Source of the DNA: JACCXG01 sp963836735
GTDB lineage: Bacteria; Acidobacteriota; Vicinamibacteria; Vicinamibacterales; 2-12-FULL-66-21
NCBI GenBank assembly: GCA_963836735.1
Contig: CAWIKP010000010.1
Location: forward strand, 1-64,000
Direction: 5' to 3'
Length of the DNA: 64,000 bases
How positions within the stretch are numbered: position 1 is the stretch's first letter; every line of letters starts with the position of its first letter. The translations under genes were made by a program, and so were the position numbers. Below, one piece after another: positions 35,035-43,964 of the stretch. Under the pieces are notes generated by a model. That model was not told the origin of the DNA and did not search any database. It was given only the letters and a program-made list of their open reading frames with translations.

Positions 35035-36212
35035 ATGCGGTCACAACTCTGCCTGTCCGTTGCTCTGCTTGCCGCGCTTGGCATTACCGAAGCAGCCAGA
35101 CAAGCCCCGCCAGTTCCATCGAAACCGCTGAAAGTCATCGGCTATTACGCGGACTGGACGGCCGCGAGGTATCCGCTGGCCGACATCCCCGCGGCCAGGC
35201 TCACGCACGTCAACTACGCGTTCGGCAAGATCGGACCGGACAATCGACTCACCTGGAACGCGAGCGTGGCCACCGAGGGCGCCTATCCGGGCGACTGCAG
35301 TGAGCCCGGTTGTCCGCACGGCCTGTTCAACCAGATCACGCTGGTCAAGCAGAAGCATCCACACCTGAAATTCCTCCTGTCGGTCGGTGGCTGGACCGAC
35401 TCTGGGCCGTTTTACGAGATGGCGGCATCCGACGAGACCCGCCAGATATTCGCGCAATCGTGCGCCGACTTTCTGAAGACCTATCCACAGTTCGACGGCA
35501 TCGATATCGACTGGGAGCATCCGGTCTCGGGCGGGCTGCAGCCTGGATAGTCCGGACGATGCGAGGAACTACGTGCTGCTGCTCGCCGCATTGCGCAAGG
35601 CGATCGGGCTCGGCCAGGTTCCTCACTATCGCCGCAAGCGCGAGCCCTCGCGGTATCGACCCGATCCAATACGCTGAGATGGCTCCGCTTCTCGACTGGG
35701 TCAGCGTGATGACCTACGACTTCCACAGCGGAGGCAAGCGGGCGGGATTCAACTCGGCCCTCTACAACCACGACGATCCCTCGAGCCCCAGGCTGAACCT
35801 GCATGACGCGATACAGGCCATCGCCACGAAGGGCATTCCGCGGGACAAGCTCGTTGCCGGCGTGCCGTTCTATGGACGCGGCTGGCAAGGTGTGGAGTCG
35901 TCTGATCCATGGAATGCCGTCACCGGGTCGCTTCAGGTCGGGGGCTATCGGGTCATCGCCGAGACGTTCCTGAAATCGCCGGACTACGTGCGCCACTGGG
36001 ACGACGTCGCCAAGGTGCCGTGGCTGTACAACGCCGCCAGAAAGGAGTGGATCACCTACGAGGATCCGCAGTCCATGCGCCTCAAAGGCGAGTATGTCGT
36101 CGCGCAGAATCTTGCCGGCGCGATGTTCTGGGAGTTGTCGAACGACGACGGGACGCTGCTCGATGCGCTGCGGAGCGGTCTTGGCCTGACGGGACTGCCG
36201 ACCGGAAAGTAG
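35035..36212 (+). CDS. Glycoside hydrolase family 18 (chitinase-like), two frameshifts
   Basis: The product is about 392 residues. A signal peptide (LCLSVALLAALGITEAA) is followed by a GH18 barrel: KVIGYYADWTAARYPLADIP, RLTHVNYAFGKIGPDNRLTW, KFLLSVGGWTDSGPFYEMAA and the catalytic DxxDxDxE motif in FDGIDIDWEHP. After shifts near 35545 and 35622 the barrel continues LDWVSVMTYDFHSGGKRAGF, KLVAGVPFYGRGWQGV and AGAMFWELSNDDG. Key residues (DGIDIDWE, MTYDFH, FWELS) are all present, so it is probably an active secreted chitinase or related endo-N-acetylglucosaminidase apart from the indels. ATG 35035 is chosen as start of the signal peptide. Confidence 0.88.
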
Positions 36213-36235
36213 CGGAGCCTGCCCGGGTCGCGAGG

Positions 36236-37728
36236 TTACTTGCGTGCCGATGGCCAGGACGGGCGCACGTCGCACGTGTCGCGGGTCCCCGGCTCGAGCT
36301 GGCAGATCCGCACCTGCCCGTAGAGCATTCCGTCGTCGATGTAGCTCACGCCGAGGGTCCGTTGCTTCAGGAGTGACAGGTAGACGGCCTCGTGCTTGTC
36401 GTACTCCTGCTTGCTGATGGTCACGCCGCCCTCGGGCACGTCGCGGAGCCTGGTGTTCATGCTGCGCGGCCAGAGACGGCCGCTGCTGATCGCCAGCAAC
36501 GGGTCGGTGGCAGCAGGTTCGGCGACCCTGGCCGCGTTCAGGTCACGGAACGAGCAGGATCGCGCGGCGCAGGTGAAAGGACGAGCGACGCGATAGAGCT
36601 TTCCGGACTGGGAGAAGTAGACGGCGCGATTGCCGTCGTCCAGCCGCGAGCGCTCCGCTGGCGAGGTTTCAGCGGGCAGAGTCTTGAGGAAGTCGTCCGG
36701 CACACGCTGACGCCACGTGTCGGGCGCCGATTCGGCGAGGCGGAGATCTGGATCGACGAACCGCTCCAGGTCGATTGCGGCGTACGGCCATGGCCGCACA
36801 TCGAGCGGCAGGGCGCTGCCACGCTTGAGGACGTACTTCGCCTGCGCCGTGGCTCTGACCGCGACAGCGTTGAGCCGTTTCATTACCGGAGCAAGCCGGG
36901 GATCGCCGGCGTCGGCGACCACGCGCTGATACCGGGCGCCAATGAGCGTGATCGATGGCCGATTGCCGGACCGGGACTCCGGAAACGTCGTCGCGATGCT
37001 GTTGAAGTTCGCGGCGCGGAAGGCGCGAAGCAAGTCCGACAACTCCGCGGCCGAGAGCCGCTCACGCGTGAACGTCACGTGTGCGGCATGCGGTGATAGA
37101 TAGCCCCGTCGTTGTAGATGATGGTGCTCGCGCCGTCCTCGGGGCCATCGTGCACGATCAGGCGCCCTGAGCGGTTGATGCAGTGGGCGGGAATCGGCGT
37201 CGAGTGGAAGAACCGCGTCCGCGCCGATACTTTTCGCACACTGGTGAGGATTGGCGTGCCCGCGAGGACCGCATGCGGCATCCGCTCGTCGCGCCTCATC
37301 ATGATCGCGCCGCCGACGATGTCGTTCAACGCCAGCGTTGAGACGACCGCCTTCGAGGCAAGATCCACGGCCGATATTCGCTCCGGACCACTGCAGGTCG
37401 CCGGGTCGCGTCCGTTGTCCGGATCCTCGGCCACCACCTCCAGGTTTCGATCGAGCAGCTGGTGCCGGCTGTCGAGAATCTCCAGAACCAGCGGCGCCGC
37501 ATTCAGCACGCGAGCGAGAACGTTGATGCGGAACGTCCGGTCTTCGGTGAAGGACGGGATCGGATTCGCCACGAACTCGATCTGCGACTCGTCGAAGGCG
37601 ACGGGCGCCGGCTTCTGACCGGTGAGCGCACAGCCGGGGCAGCGGATGTCGCCCGGGCCGATGGCAGCCGGCGGTGCAGCCGCTGTCGCCGCCAGCACGA
37701 ACAGATAGGCGCCGAAGTGGGCAGTCAT
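36236..37728 (-). CDS. Secreted protein of unknown function, one frameshift
   Basis: A ~498-residue exported protein: signal MTAHFGAYLFVLAATAAAPP, then DIRCPGCALTGQKPAPVAFD. It contains RTFRINVLARVLNAAPLVLE, DLASKAVVSTLALNDIVGGA, and at the frame change near 37090 STIIYNDGAIYHR joined to HVTFTRERLSAAELSDLLRA. The C-terminal half has FNSIATTFPESRSGNRPSI and ends RICQLEPGTRDTCDVRPSWP. Two cysteine pairs may form disulfides. I recognise no family. It is convergent with the chitinase gene (23-base gap). Confidence 0.6.
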
Positions 37729-38040
37729 GGCCGGGGCGGTGGCTGCGAGTTCCATGCCCCCCGAAAATCGGGCGGAACACTGCAAGTTGCCCAGAAACAC
37801 CCGACAAAAGTGGCACCGTCACACGATTGTGAAATCCGCAGTCCGCAGCCCGCGGCCGGCGGTCCGTCGTCCGGGACTCGGCAGTCGGGAGGTCCCCCGG
37901 ACCGCGGGCTGGGGATGGCGGACCGCGGACCGGGAGTCGCCGATCCCACGAAATACCGTGAGCCAGCCGGCCAGATCGAGGCGTTTTCCTCGGCTGTACA
38001 GCCGGATTTTGTGGCGACGGGATTGCTCCAGCCGGGCAGG
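37729..38040 (+). other. Intergenic region with GC-rich palindromic words
   Basis: This is a gap between divergent genes. From about 37837 to 37945 the sequence is built from repeated, partly self-complementary words: CAGTCCGCAGCCCGCGG, GGTCCGTCGTCCGGGACTCG, GACCGCGGGCTGGGGATGG, GGACCGCGGACCGGGAGTC. CCCGCGG near 37850 can pair with CCGCGGGC near 37905. No clear promoter was found. The final stretch GGGCAGG directly precedes ATG 38041. Confidence 0.5.
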
Positions 38041-38412
38041 ATGACGACTCTCGATACGGGAACGAAGCTCGCGGTCGAACGCACCAGGCTGGCGCACGAA
38101 CGAACCATGATGGCCTGGGTCAGGACCGCCGCGTCGCTGATTTCGTTCGGGTTCACGATCTACAAGTTCTTCCAGATCGAACAGAAGGGGCTGGAGGCAG
38201 GAACCGGGCTGATCGGGTCCAGGGGCTTCGCGCTGATCATGATCTGCACGGGCGTCTTCGCCCTGGTGATCGCGGCGGTTCAGCACCACGCGAGCCTGCG
38301 CGAGATGAAGGAGAGCTACGGCCTGCTGCCGAAGTCCGTGGCCGGTCCCGTGGCGGGCCTGGTCGGTGTGCTGGGGCTGCTGGCGATCGCCGGCGTGCTG
38401 TTCCAGGTCTGA
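38041..38412 (+). CDS. DUF202/YidH family membrane protein
   Basis: A 123-residue protein: LAVERTRLAHERTMMAWVRT, AASLISFGFTIYKFFQ, then two more helices (FALIMICTGVFALVIAAVQH; VAGLVGVLGLLAIAGVLFQV). The LAxERTxLAxERTxxAWxRT motif before the first membrane helix defines the DUF202/YidH family. TGA at 38410-38412 shares its A with the next ATG, coupling it to a receiver-ATPase protein. Function of DUF202 proteins is not established. Confidence 0.9.
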   Translation: MTTLDTGTKLAVERTRLAHERTMMAWVRTAASLISFGFTIYKFFQIEQKGLEAGTGLIGSRGFALIMICTGVFALVIAAVQHHASLREMKESYGLLPKSVAGPVAGLVGVLGLLAIAGVLFQV

Positions 38413-39245
38413 TGCGCGTTCTTACGATTCGTCCTGAATTCGCGTGCGTGACCGCGCTGGTCCGTATGCTCGAGGGCCGCGACTGCGAAATCGAGACCTG
38501 TCACGGCAACATCGAGGCGCTGCAGTATCTTCGTTTCCGTGCGGTCGACGTGGTGGTGAGCGACCCCGCAACCACCGTAGAGGAGGATCTGGCGCTCGCC
38601 AAAGAGCTTCGGAACCTGCGGCCGGCGGCGAAAATCGTCGTCCTGGCGCCACACGCGACCCACGCAGAGGTGGTGGACGCCATCCGCGCTGACGTGTTCG
38701 CGTGCTTCACCCCACCGTTCGACTATCAGGAGGTGGCGTCCATGGTGTCGAGCGCGCTCGCCGTCGACGGCTGGCGCGACGGCATTCAGGTCGTCTCCGG
38801 GCTGCCGCACTGGTTGACCCTCCGGGTCTCGTGTCATCTGCTGACGGCGGATCGGCTGGTGCGCTTCATCACCGAGCTGCAGCCGATGGCGCCCAACGCC
38901 GATCGCGACCTTCTGATCGCGGCGTTCCGTGAGCTGCTCCTGAATGCCATGGAATACGGCGCCGGCTTCGACGCAGAGAAGGTGGTGGAGGTGACCGCGG
39001 CGAAGACGGCTCGCGCGATCGTCTACCACTTCAAGGATCCGGGCGCTGGTTTCGACTACGCCGACCTGGAGCATGCCACCACCTCAGCCAGTCCGGAGGC
39101 CGTCATCTCCGCGGCGGCTCGTCGCGCAGAAAGGGGACTGCGTCCGGGCGGCTTCGGCATGCTGATCGCTCGCAACGTCGCCGACGAGATCGTCTACAAC
39201 GAAAGCGGCAACGAGGTCATCTTGATCAAGCACATCGACCGCTGA
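38412..39245 (+). CDS. Receiver-like domain fused to GHKL ATPase
   Basis: A 277-residue protein. Residues ~1-115 form a receiver-like fold (RVLTIRPEFACVTALVRMLE, VDVVVSDPATTVEEDLALAK, AKIVVLAPHATHAEVVDAI), but the DD pocket is replaced by RP, so phosphorylation is doubtful although the Asp of VVVSDP remains. Residues ~140-277 are a GHKL/RsbW-like ATPase: DRDLLIAAFRELLLNAMEYG (N box), YHFKDPGAGFDYADL (G1-like) and GLRPGGFGMLIARNVADEIV (G2-like). This architecture resembles anti-sigma or phosphoregulatory kinases. It is coupled to the DUF202 gene by TGATG. Confidence 0.82.
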   Translation: MRVLTIRPEFACVTALVRMLEGRDCEIETCHGNIEALQYLRFRAVDVVVSDPATTVEEDLALAKELRNLRPAAKIVVLAPHATHAEVVDAIRADVFACFTPPFDYQEVASMVSSALAVDGWRDGIQVVSGLPHWLTLRVSCHLLTADRLVRFITELQPMAPNADRDLLIAAFRELLLNAMEYGAGFDAEKVVEVTAAKTARAIVYHFKDPGAGFDYADLEHATTSASPEAVISAAARRAERGLRPGGFGMLIARNVADEIVYNESGNEVILIKHIDR

Positions 39246-39320
39246 CGGCTCGCGGCCGCTCCCCGCTTCCGGGCTCCGTCCCGGCGGACTCATCATCGCC
39301 GCCTTTGAAGGGATGTTGTT

Positions 39321-40682
39321 GTGACAGCAAATGCCAAGGCACGTTCGGGTCTGGAACGCTTTCTCGGGCTGTTCACCGACGTGCACGCCGGCGAAGGGAA
39401 GACGGCGTTGCTGCTCTCGCTGAACATCTTCCTGATCCTGATGGCGTACTACGTCCTGAAGCCGGTTCGGGAGGCGCTCATCCTCGGGGAAGGGTCGGCC
39501 GAGCTCAAGACCTACATGTCGGCGGTCCAGGTGGTGGTCCTGGCCTTCGTCGTGCCCTACTACGGCCGGCTCGTGGCGCAGTTCCAGCGAATGCGGCTGA
39601 TCAACATCGTCACCGTATTCTTCCTGTCCTGCCTGTTCCTGTTCTACGTCCTCGCGCAGTTCAAGGTGCCGCTGGCGATCGTGTTCTTTGTCTGGATTGG
39701 CATCTTCAACCTGATGGTCGTCGCCCAGTTCTGGTCCTTTGCCAACGACGTGTACTCGAAGGATGAAGGGGAGCGGCTGTTTGCCATCGTCGGGTTCGGC
39801 GCGTCGCTCGGAGCGGTGGTCGGCTCGCGGGTCGCGGACCGTCTGATCGACAGGATTGGAGTCTACGAGTTGATGCTCGTCGGCGCCGCCGTGCTCATCG
39901 CCCAGCTGATGGTCACCAACGTCATCGACCGGCGCGAGGCGGCGCGGCGGACCTCGCGGGCAACGGCGCCGGCCGCGGCAGCCGCGGCAAGACCGGCGAA
40001 GGCGTCAGGCACGAATGGATTCAGGATGGTGTTCCAGACGAAATATCTGCTCCTGATGGCGTTGATGCTCATGCTCCTGAACTGGGTCAACACGACCGGC
40101 GAATACATCCTCGGCAGCATCGTCAAGGAGCAGGCGGTGAAGATGATCGCCGACGGCCAGGCCGGCGGCCTGTCGGAAGGACAACTGATTGGCGACTTCT
40201 ATTCGAAGTACTTCACGGCGGTGAACGTGCTCGGCCTGTTCCTGCAGCTGTTCGTGGTGTCGAGGGTCGTCAAGTATCTGGGGATCCCGTGGGCGGTGAT
40301 GATCTTCCCGATGCTTTCGTTGACCGCCTACAACATCATCGCGTTCTACCCGGCGCTGATGGCGGTTCTTGCCGCCAAGGTGGCGGAGAACTCGACCGAC
40401 TACTCGCTCAACAACACGGTCCGGAACATGCTGTTCCTTCCGTGCACCTACGAGCAGAAGTTCAGTGCGAAACAGGCGATCGATTCGTTCTTCGTCCGGA
40501 TGGGAGACGTATTGTCCGCGGCGCTGGTGTTCGTTGGCACGGGCATCTTCTCGCTTCCTCCCAGAGGGTTCGCGGCCGTCAACGCAGCGATCGTAGCGGT
40601 CTGGCTGCTGCTGGCCTGGAAAGTCGGCCGGCAGTACGCGCAGCTCACGGCGCCGCAGCCGCAGAGGGCAGGGGCGGCGTAA
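39321..40682 (+). CDS. ATP/ADP translocase-like carrier (Npt/Tlc family)
   Basis: A 453-residue protein with about 12 membrane helices. Features include LLLSLNIFLILMAYYVLKPV, REALILGEGSAELKTYM, FWSFANDVYSKDEGERLFAI, VGFGASLGAVVGSRVADRLI and KVAENSTDYSLNNTVRNMLF, LPCTYEQKFSAKQAIDSFFV. These match the Npt1/Tlc nucleotide-transporter family (YVLKPxREALIL, NxxRxxLFLP, KYxAKxxID). In free-living bacteria such proteins may be permeases of other kinds, sometimes with HEAT domains; here there is none. GTG 39321 starts it; GGGATGTTGTT upstream is only weakly ribosome-binding-like. Confidence 0.85.
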   Translation: MTANAKARSGLERFLGLFTDVHAGEGKTALLLSLNIFLILMAYYVLKPVREALILGEGSAELKTYMSAVQVVVLAFVVPYYGRLVAQFQRMRLINIVTVFFLSCLFLFYVLAQFKVPLAIVFFVWIGIFNLMVVAQFWSFANDVYSKDEGERLFAIVGFGASLGAVVGSRVADRLIDRIGVYELMLVGAAVLIAQLMVTNVIDRREAARRTSRATAPAAAAAARPAKASGTNGFRMVFQTKYLLLMALMLMLLNWVNTTGEYILGSIVKEQAVKMIADGQAGGLSEGQLIGDFYSKYFTAVNVLGLFLQLFVVSRVVKYLGIPWAVMIFPMLSLTAYNIIAFYPALMAVLAAKVAENSTDYSLNNTVRNMLFLPCTYEQKFSAKQAIDSFFVRMGDVLSAALVFVGTGIFSLPPRGFAAVNAAIVAVWLLLAWKVGRQYAQLTAPQPQRAGAA

Positions 40683-40702
40683 GATCGGCTCCGGAGGAGC
40701 CA

Positions 40703-43183
40703 GTGGTGACATTCCTCGGCGATCTCCGGCAGGGATTCCGGCAATTCCTCCGGCAGCCAGGGTTCTCGGCGGCAGCCGTAGGCTCGCTCGCCATCGGCAT
40801 CGGCCTCACGACCGCGCTGTTCTGCGTCGTGAACGGCGTCCTGCTGCGGAGTGCGCCGGTTCGGCAACCCGACAGGCTAGTCGAGATCTATTCGGGCTTC
40901 CCTGATTATCCGCAGCTCACCAACTCGTACCCGGACTACCTCTCGATCCGTGAGCGGGCGGATGTCTTTCAAGGCGTGGCGGCGCACTCGTGGGTCCGCG
41001 CGGTCCTGACAGGAGGCGAGCGGCCCCGTCTGGTCACCGGGGAGTCGGTCAGCGCCAATTATTTCGAGGTGGTCGGCATCCCGCCGGCGCTTGGACGTGG
41101 ATTCACTGCCGAAGAGGAGCGCGTTCCGCTCGCAGCGCCCGTGATTGTTGTGAGTCACGGCTTGTGGCAGCGGCAGTTCGGCGGTCGTCCTGATGCGATC
41201 GGGAAAACGCTCGAGCTCAGCGGCGCGACGTATTCGATCGTCGGTGTCGCACCGCCGGCGCTGCACGGCGCGGTGCCGGGTATTCCGACCGACTTCTGGG
41301 TCCCGGTGTCGATGATCGATCGGTTCGAGATGTCCGGCGTGAGCTGGACCGCAGACAACGATCCCGGACGCACGCGGCTCGAGCAGCGCGGCTCGCGATG
41401 GCTGTTCGTGAAGGGACGGCTGGCCGAAGGCCGGACCGTGGAACAGGCGCGGAGCCAGGTCGAGGCGATCTTCGCCAGCCTCCGCACGGAGTTTCCGGTC
41501 ACTCACAAGAACGTGCAGCCGAGCGTTGTCTCCGCGGCGACGATCCGTTTTCACCCTGCCATCGATGGCTACATTCGGGCGGGGAGCGTCGTCCTGCTGA
41601 CCGCGGTCGGTCTCGTGCTCCTGATTGCGTGCGCCAACGTCGCCAACATGCTGCTCGCGCGGAGTACCGCGCGGGAGCGCGAGCTGGCCATCCGCGCCGC
41701 GCTTGGCGCCGGGCGGAAGCGCATCATCGGACAACTGCTCGGCGAGGGCGTCGTCCTGGCCATTATCGGAGGCGCCATCGGTACGCTCGTCGCCAACTGG
41801 GCAAGTCGTGCGTTTTCGGTCCTTGGGACAGACGTGTTTCCCGTACCGGTCGATTTCGACGTCTCCGTCGACCGCACGGTTCTCGTGTTCGCGATTGTTG
41901 TGTCGCTGCTGACGGCGGTCCTTTTCGGCCTCGCACCCGCCCTGTCGGCGTCGAAACTCGATCTGGTTTCGGCGCTGAAGGCATCGTCGGCTGTCGATGG
42001 CTTGGGAGGCAGGCGCCGCGTCTCCTTCCGGGACGCGCTCGTCACGGGGCAGATGGCGTTCTGTGTCGTGCTGCTGGTCGCGGGTTCGCTCTTGACGCGG
42101 GCGCTTCTGACGGCGCGCGCGACCGACATTGGCTATGACCCGGCGCCGGTGTCATTCCTCTCGTTCAACCTGAGAATGATCGGGTACGACCAGGCGCGGG
42201 CGACCGCGCTCAAAGACCGCGCGCTCGAGACGATTGCCGCGCTGCCAGGGGTCGTGGCGGTGTCGCATGCCACGCGGTTGCCTCTGGCGCCCGACATCAG
42301 GATGGATGGCCTCAAGATTCCCGGACAGCATTCCGGCGCGGATCAGCCGACGCCTGTCGACGTCGTGGCGGTAGGCACCAACTATTTCCGGACCGTCGGT
42401 GTGCCCATCGTCGCGGGCCGGGATTTCACGCCGGACGAGATCCGGGAGGGGCTCGGGGTCGTCATCGTCAACGAAACGATGGCACGACGTTACTGGCCGG
42501 ATGGCTCGGCGATCGGACGGCGGATCCACCTTGGGGAGCTCGACGACCCTGCCCACGAAATCATCGGCATCGCCCGTGATCATGCCGTCAGATCGGTTGG
42601 CGAGGCGCCGCGGCCCTATCTCCACCTGCCTGCGGGTGAAGGGCTGGCGATCGGACTCGTGGTTCGAACGACGACACCCGCGGTCTCGGCGCTGCCGATG
42701 CTGCGCCAGGCACTGTGGAGTCTCGAGCCGAATATCGTCTTCAAGGAAGACGTCTCCGCGGCTGAGATCGCTGCCGAGACAATGGCGCCGACGCGGATCG
42801 GCGCGGGTCTGATGGGGTCATTCGGAGCGCTGGCGCTTCTGCTCGCCGCGGTTGGTCTCTACGGCGTGATCGCGTATTCCGTAAGTCTGCGGACACGGGA
42901 AGTGGGGATCCGCATGGCGGTCGGTGCCGATCGCGGGCGAATCGTGCGCATGGTGCTCGGCCACGGCACACGACTCGCCGCGGTGGGCATCGCCCTGGGC
43001 GCGGTGATCTCGCTCGCGACCGCCCGCGCGCTCTCATCACTGCTTTACGGGATCAGTCCCTTCGATCCCGCGGCGTACGCCGTCGCCTGCGGCGTGCTGC
43101 TGGCCGTTGCCGGTCTCGCCAACCTGTTGCCGGCCCTGTCAGCCGCCCGAATCGATCCGCTGCGCGCGCTGAAGGCCGAGTAG
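40703..43183 (+). CDS. ADOP-type ABC transporter permease, intact, no N-terminal extension
   Basis: A full-length 826-residue permease. It begins directly with FLGDLRQGFRQFLRQPGFSA, then the first helix GSLAIGIGLTTALFCVVNGV, without the 80-residue ADOP extension. Periplasmic blocks and FtsX blocks alternate (ARERELAIRAALGAGRKRII; TREVGIRMAVGADRGRIVRM), ending SAARIDPLRALKAE. GGAGGAG at 40692-40698 supports GTG 40703 or 40706. There is no PadR gene in front and no ATPase next to it. It follows the carrier gene by 20 bases, so they may be co-transcribed. Confidence 0.92.
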   Translation: MVTFLGDLRQGFRQFLRQPGFSAAAVGSLAIGIGLTTALFCVVNGVLLRSAPVRQPDRLVEIYSGFPDYPQLTNSYPDYLSIRERADVFQGVAAHSWVRAVLTGGERPRLVTGESVSANYFEVVGIPPALGRGFTAEEERVPLAAPVIVVSHGLWQRQFGGRPDAIGKTLELSGATYSIVGVAPPALHGAVPGIPTDFWVPVSMIDRFEMSGVSWTADNDPGRTRLEQRGSRWLFVKGRLAEGRTVEQARSQVEAIFASLRTEFPVTHKNVQPSVVSAATIRFHPAIDGYIRAGSVVLLTAVGLVLLIACANVANMLLARSTARERELAIRAALGAGRKRIIGQLLGEGVVLAIIGGAIGTLVANWASRAFSVLGTDVFPVPVDFDVSVDRTVLVFAIVVSLLTAVLFGLAPALSASKLDLVSALKASSAVDGLGGRRRVSFRDALVTGQMAFCVVLLVAGSLLTRALLTARATDIGYDPAPVSFLSFNLRMIGYDQARATALKDRALETIAALPGVVAVSHATRLPLAPDIRMDGLKIPGQHSGADQPTPVDVVAVGTNYFRTVGVPIVAGRDFTPDEIREGLGVVIVNETMARRYWPDGSAIGRRIHLGELDDPAHEIIGIARDHAVRSVGEAPRPYLHLPAGEGLAIGLVVRTTTPAVSALPMLRQALWSLEPNIVFKEDVSAAEIAAETMAPTRIGAGLMGSFGALALLLAAVGLYGVIAYSVSLRTREVGIRMAVGADRGRIVRMVLGHGTRLAAVGIALGAVISLATARALSSLLYGISPFDPAAYAVACGVLLAVAGLANLLPALSAARIDPLRALKAE

Positions 43184-43191
43184 CAGTCCGT

Positions 43192-43851
43192 TCAGCGAGC
43201 GAAGCAGTAAATGCGTCCGGCCCCGCCGCGTGGGGCGGTGTTGGAGCAGTTCTGATTCGCGTGGGCGGAGTTCCAGGACGACAGGGGGGGAGCCGTGCTC
43301 TGGTTCGGCCCCATCCCGTCGGAATGTCCGACCTGGGCGGCGACGTTGGCAGAATCCGAGGTCCAGTCCAGGCACGTCATGCCCGTCATCAGCGTTCCGT
43401 CAGAGTTCGAGCCCGTGAGGATGTCGTGTTCGACCGGGCTGGGCGACCCGGTCCATTGACCGTTGATCCGCTGTCCGCGCTCGTCCAGGAACAAGGCTGC
43501 GTCTCCGGTGCGCGAATGCAGCTCGGCAACGTTGTTCGCGATGAGCTGCAGGTTCGCGTTGTACCAAGGACCCGTTCCGATGCGGTCCTTTGCATTGGTC
43601 GGCCGGTTGCCATTGGAGCCATCGCGTTCGACGCTGAGGTAGGCACGCCAGGTCCGGCCTCCCTGTCCGACTGTTGACGCCAGCCGCTGACAGGTCGCGT
43701 CTGCCCCTGTGAGGCCTCCCAGGTTTCCGGTGACGCTCGTGGCGCTCGTCACGAAGAAGCTCAGGGCCGGACCGGACGGGCTGGTTGGCCCGCTGTCTTC
43801 ATCACAGCCCGCGGCCAGCAGGATCACGATCAGAAATGGAAACGCTCTCAT
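43192..43851 (-). CDS. DUF1554-like lipoprotein
   Basis: A 219-residue lipoprotein with a clean lipobox (LIVILLAAGC). The mature domain begins LSFFVTSATSVTGNLGGLTG and ADATCQRLASTVGQGGRTWR, a signature shared by DUF1554/endostatin-like modules (FVTSxxxxGNLGGLxGADAxCQxLA). It later has WYNANLQLIANNVAELHS, GQRINGQWTGSP and DWTSDSANVAAQVGHSDG, ending CSNTAPRGGAGRIYCFAR. Its four mature-domain Cys could form two disulfides. GAGGAG precedes ATG 43851. It is likely surface-exposed; ligand unknown. Confidence 0.85.
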   Translation of the reverse strand: MRAFPFLIVILLAAGCDEDSGPTSPSGPALSFFVTSATSVTGNLGGLTGADATCQRLASTVGQGGRTWRAYLSVERDGSNGNRPTNAKDRIGTGPWYNANLQLIANNVAELHSRTGDAALFLDERGQRINGQWTGSPSPVEHDILTGSNSDGTLMTGMTCLDWTSDSANVAAQVGHSDGMGPNQSTAPPLSSWNSAHANQNCSNTAPRGGAGRIYCFAR

Positions 43852-43964
43852 CGTAGGGTACTCCTCGGAATGCGCCCGAAGAGAGGAGCACAACTTGTAC
43901 CCACTTGAGCCCACGCTCGAGGTGGAAAAGTGGTCGGGATTTCGGGCCTTTGGAGGGTGCGCGC

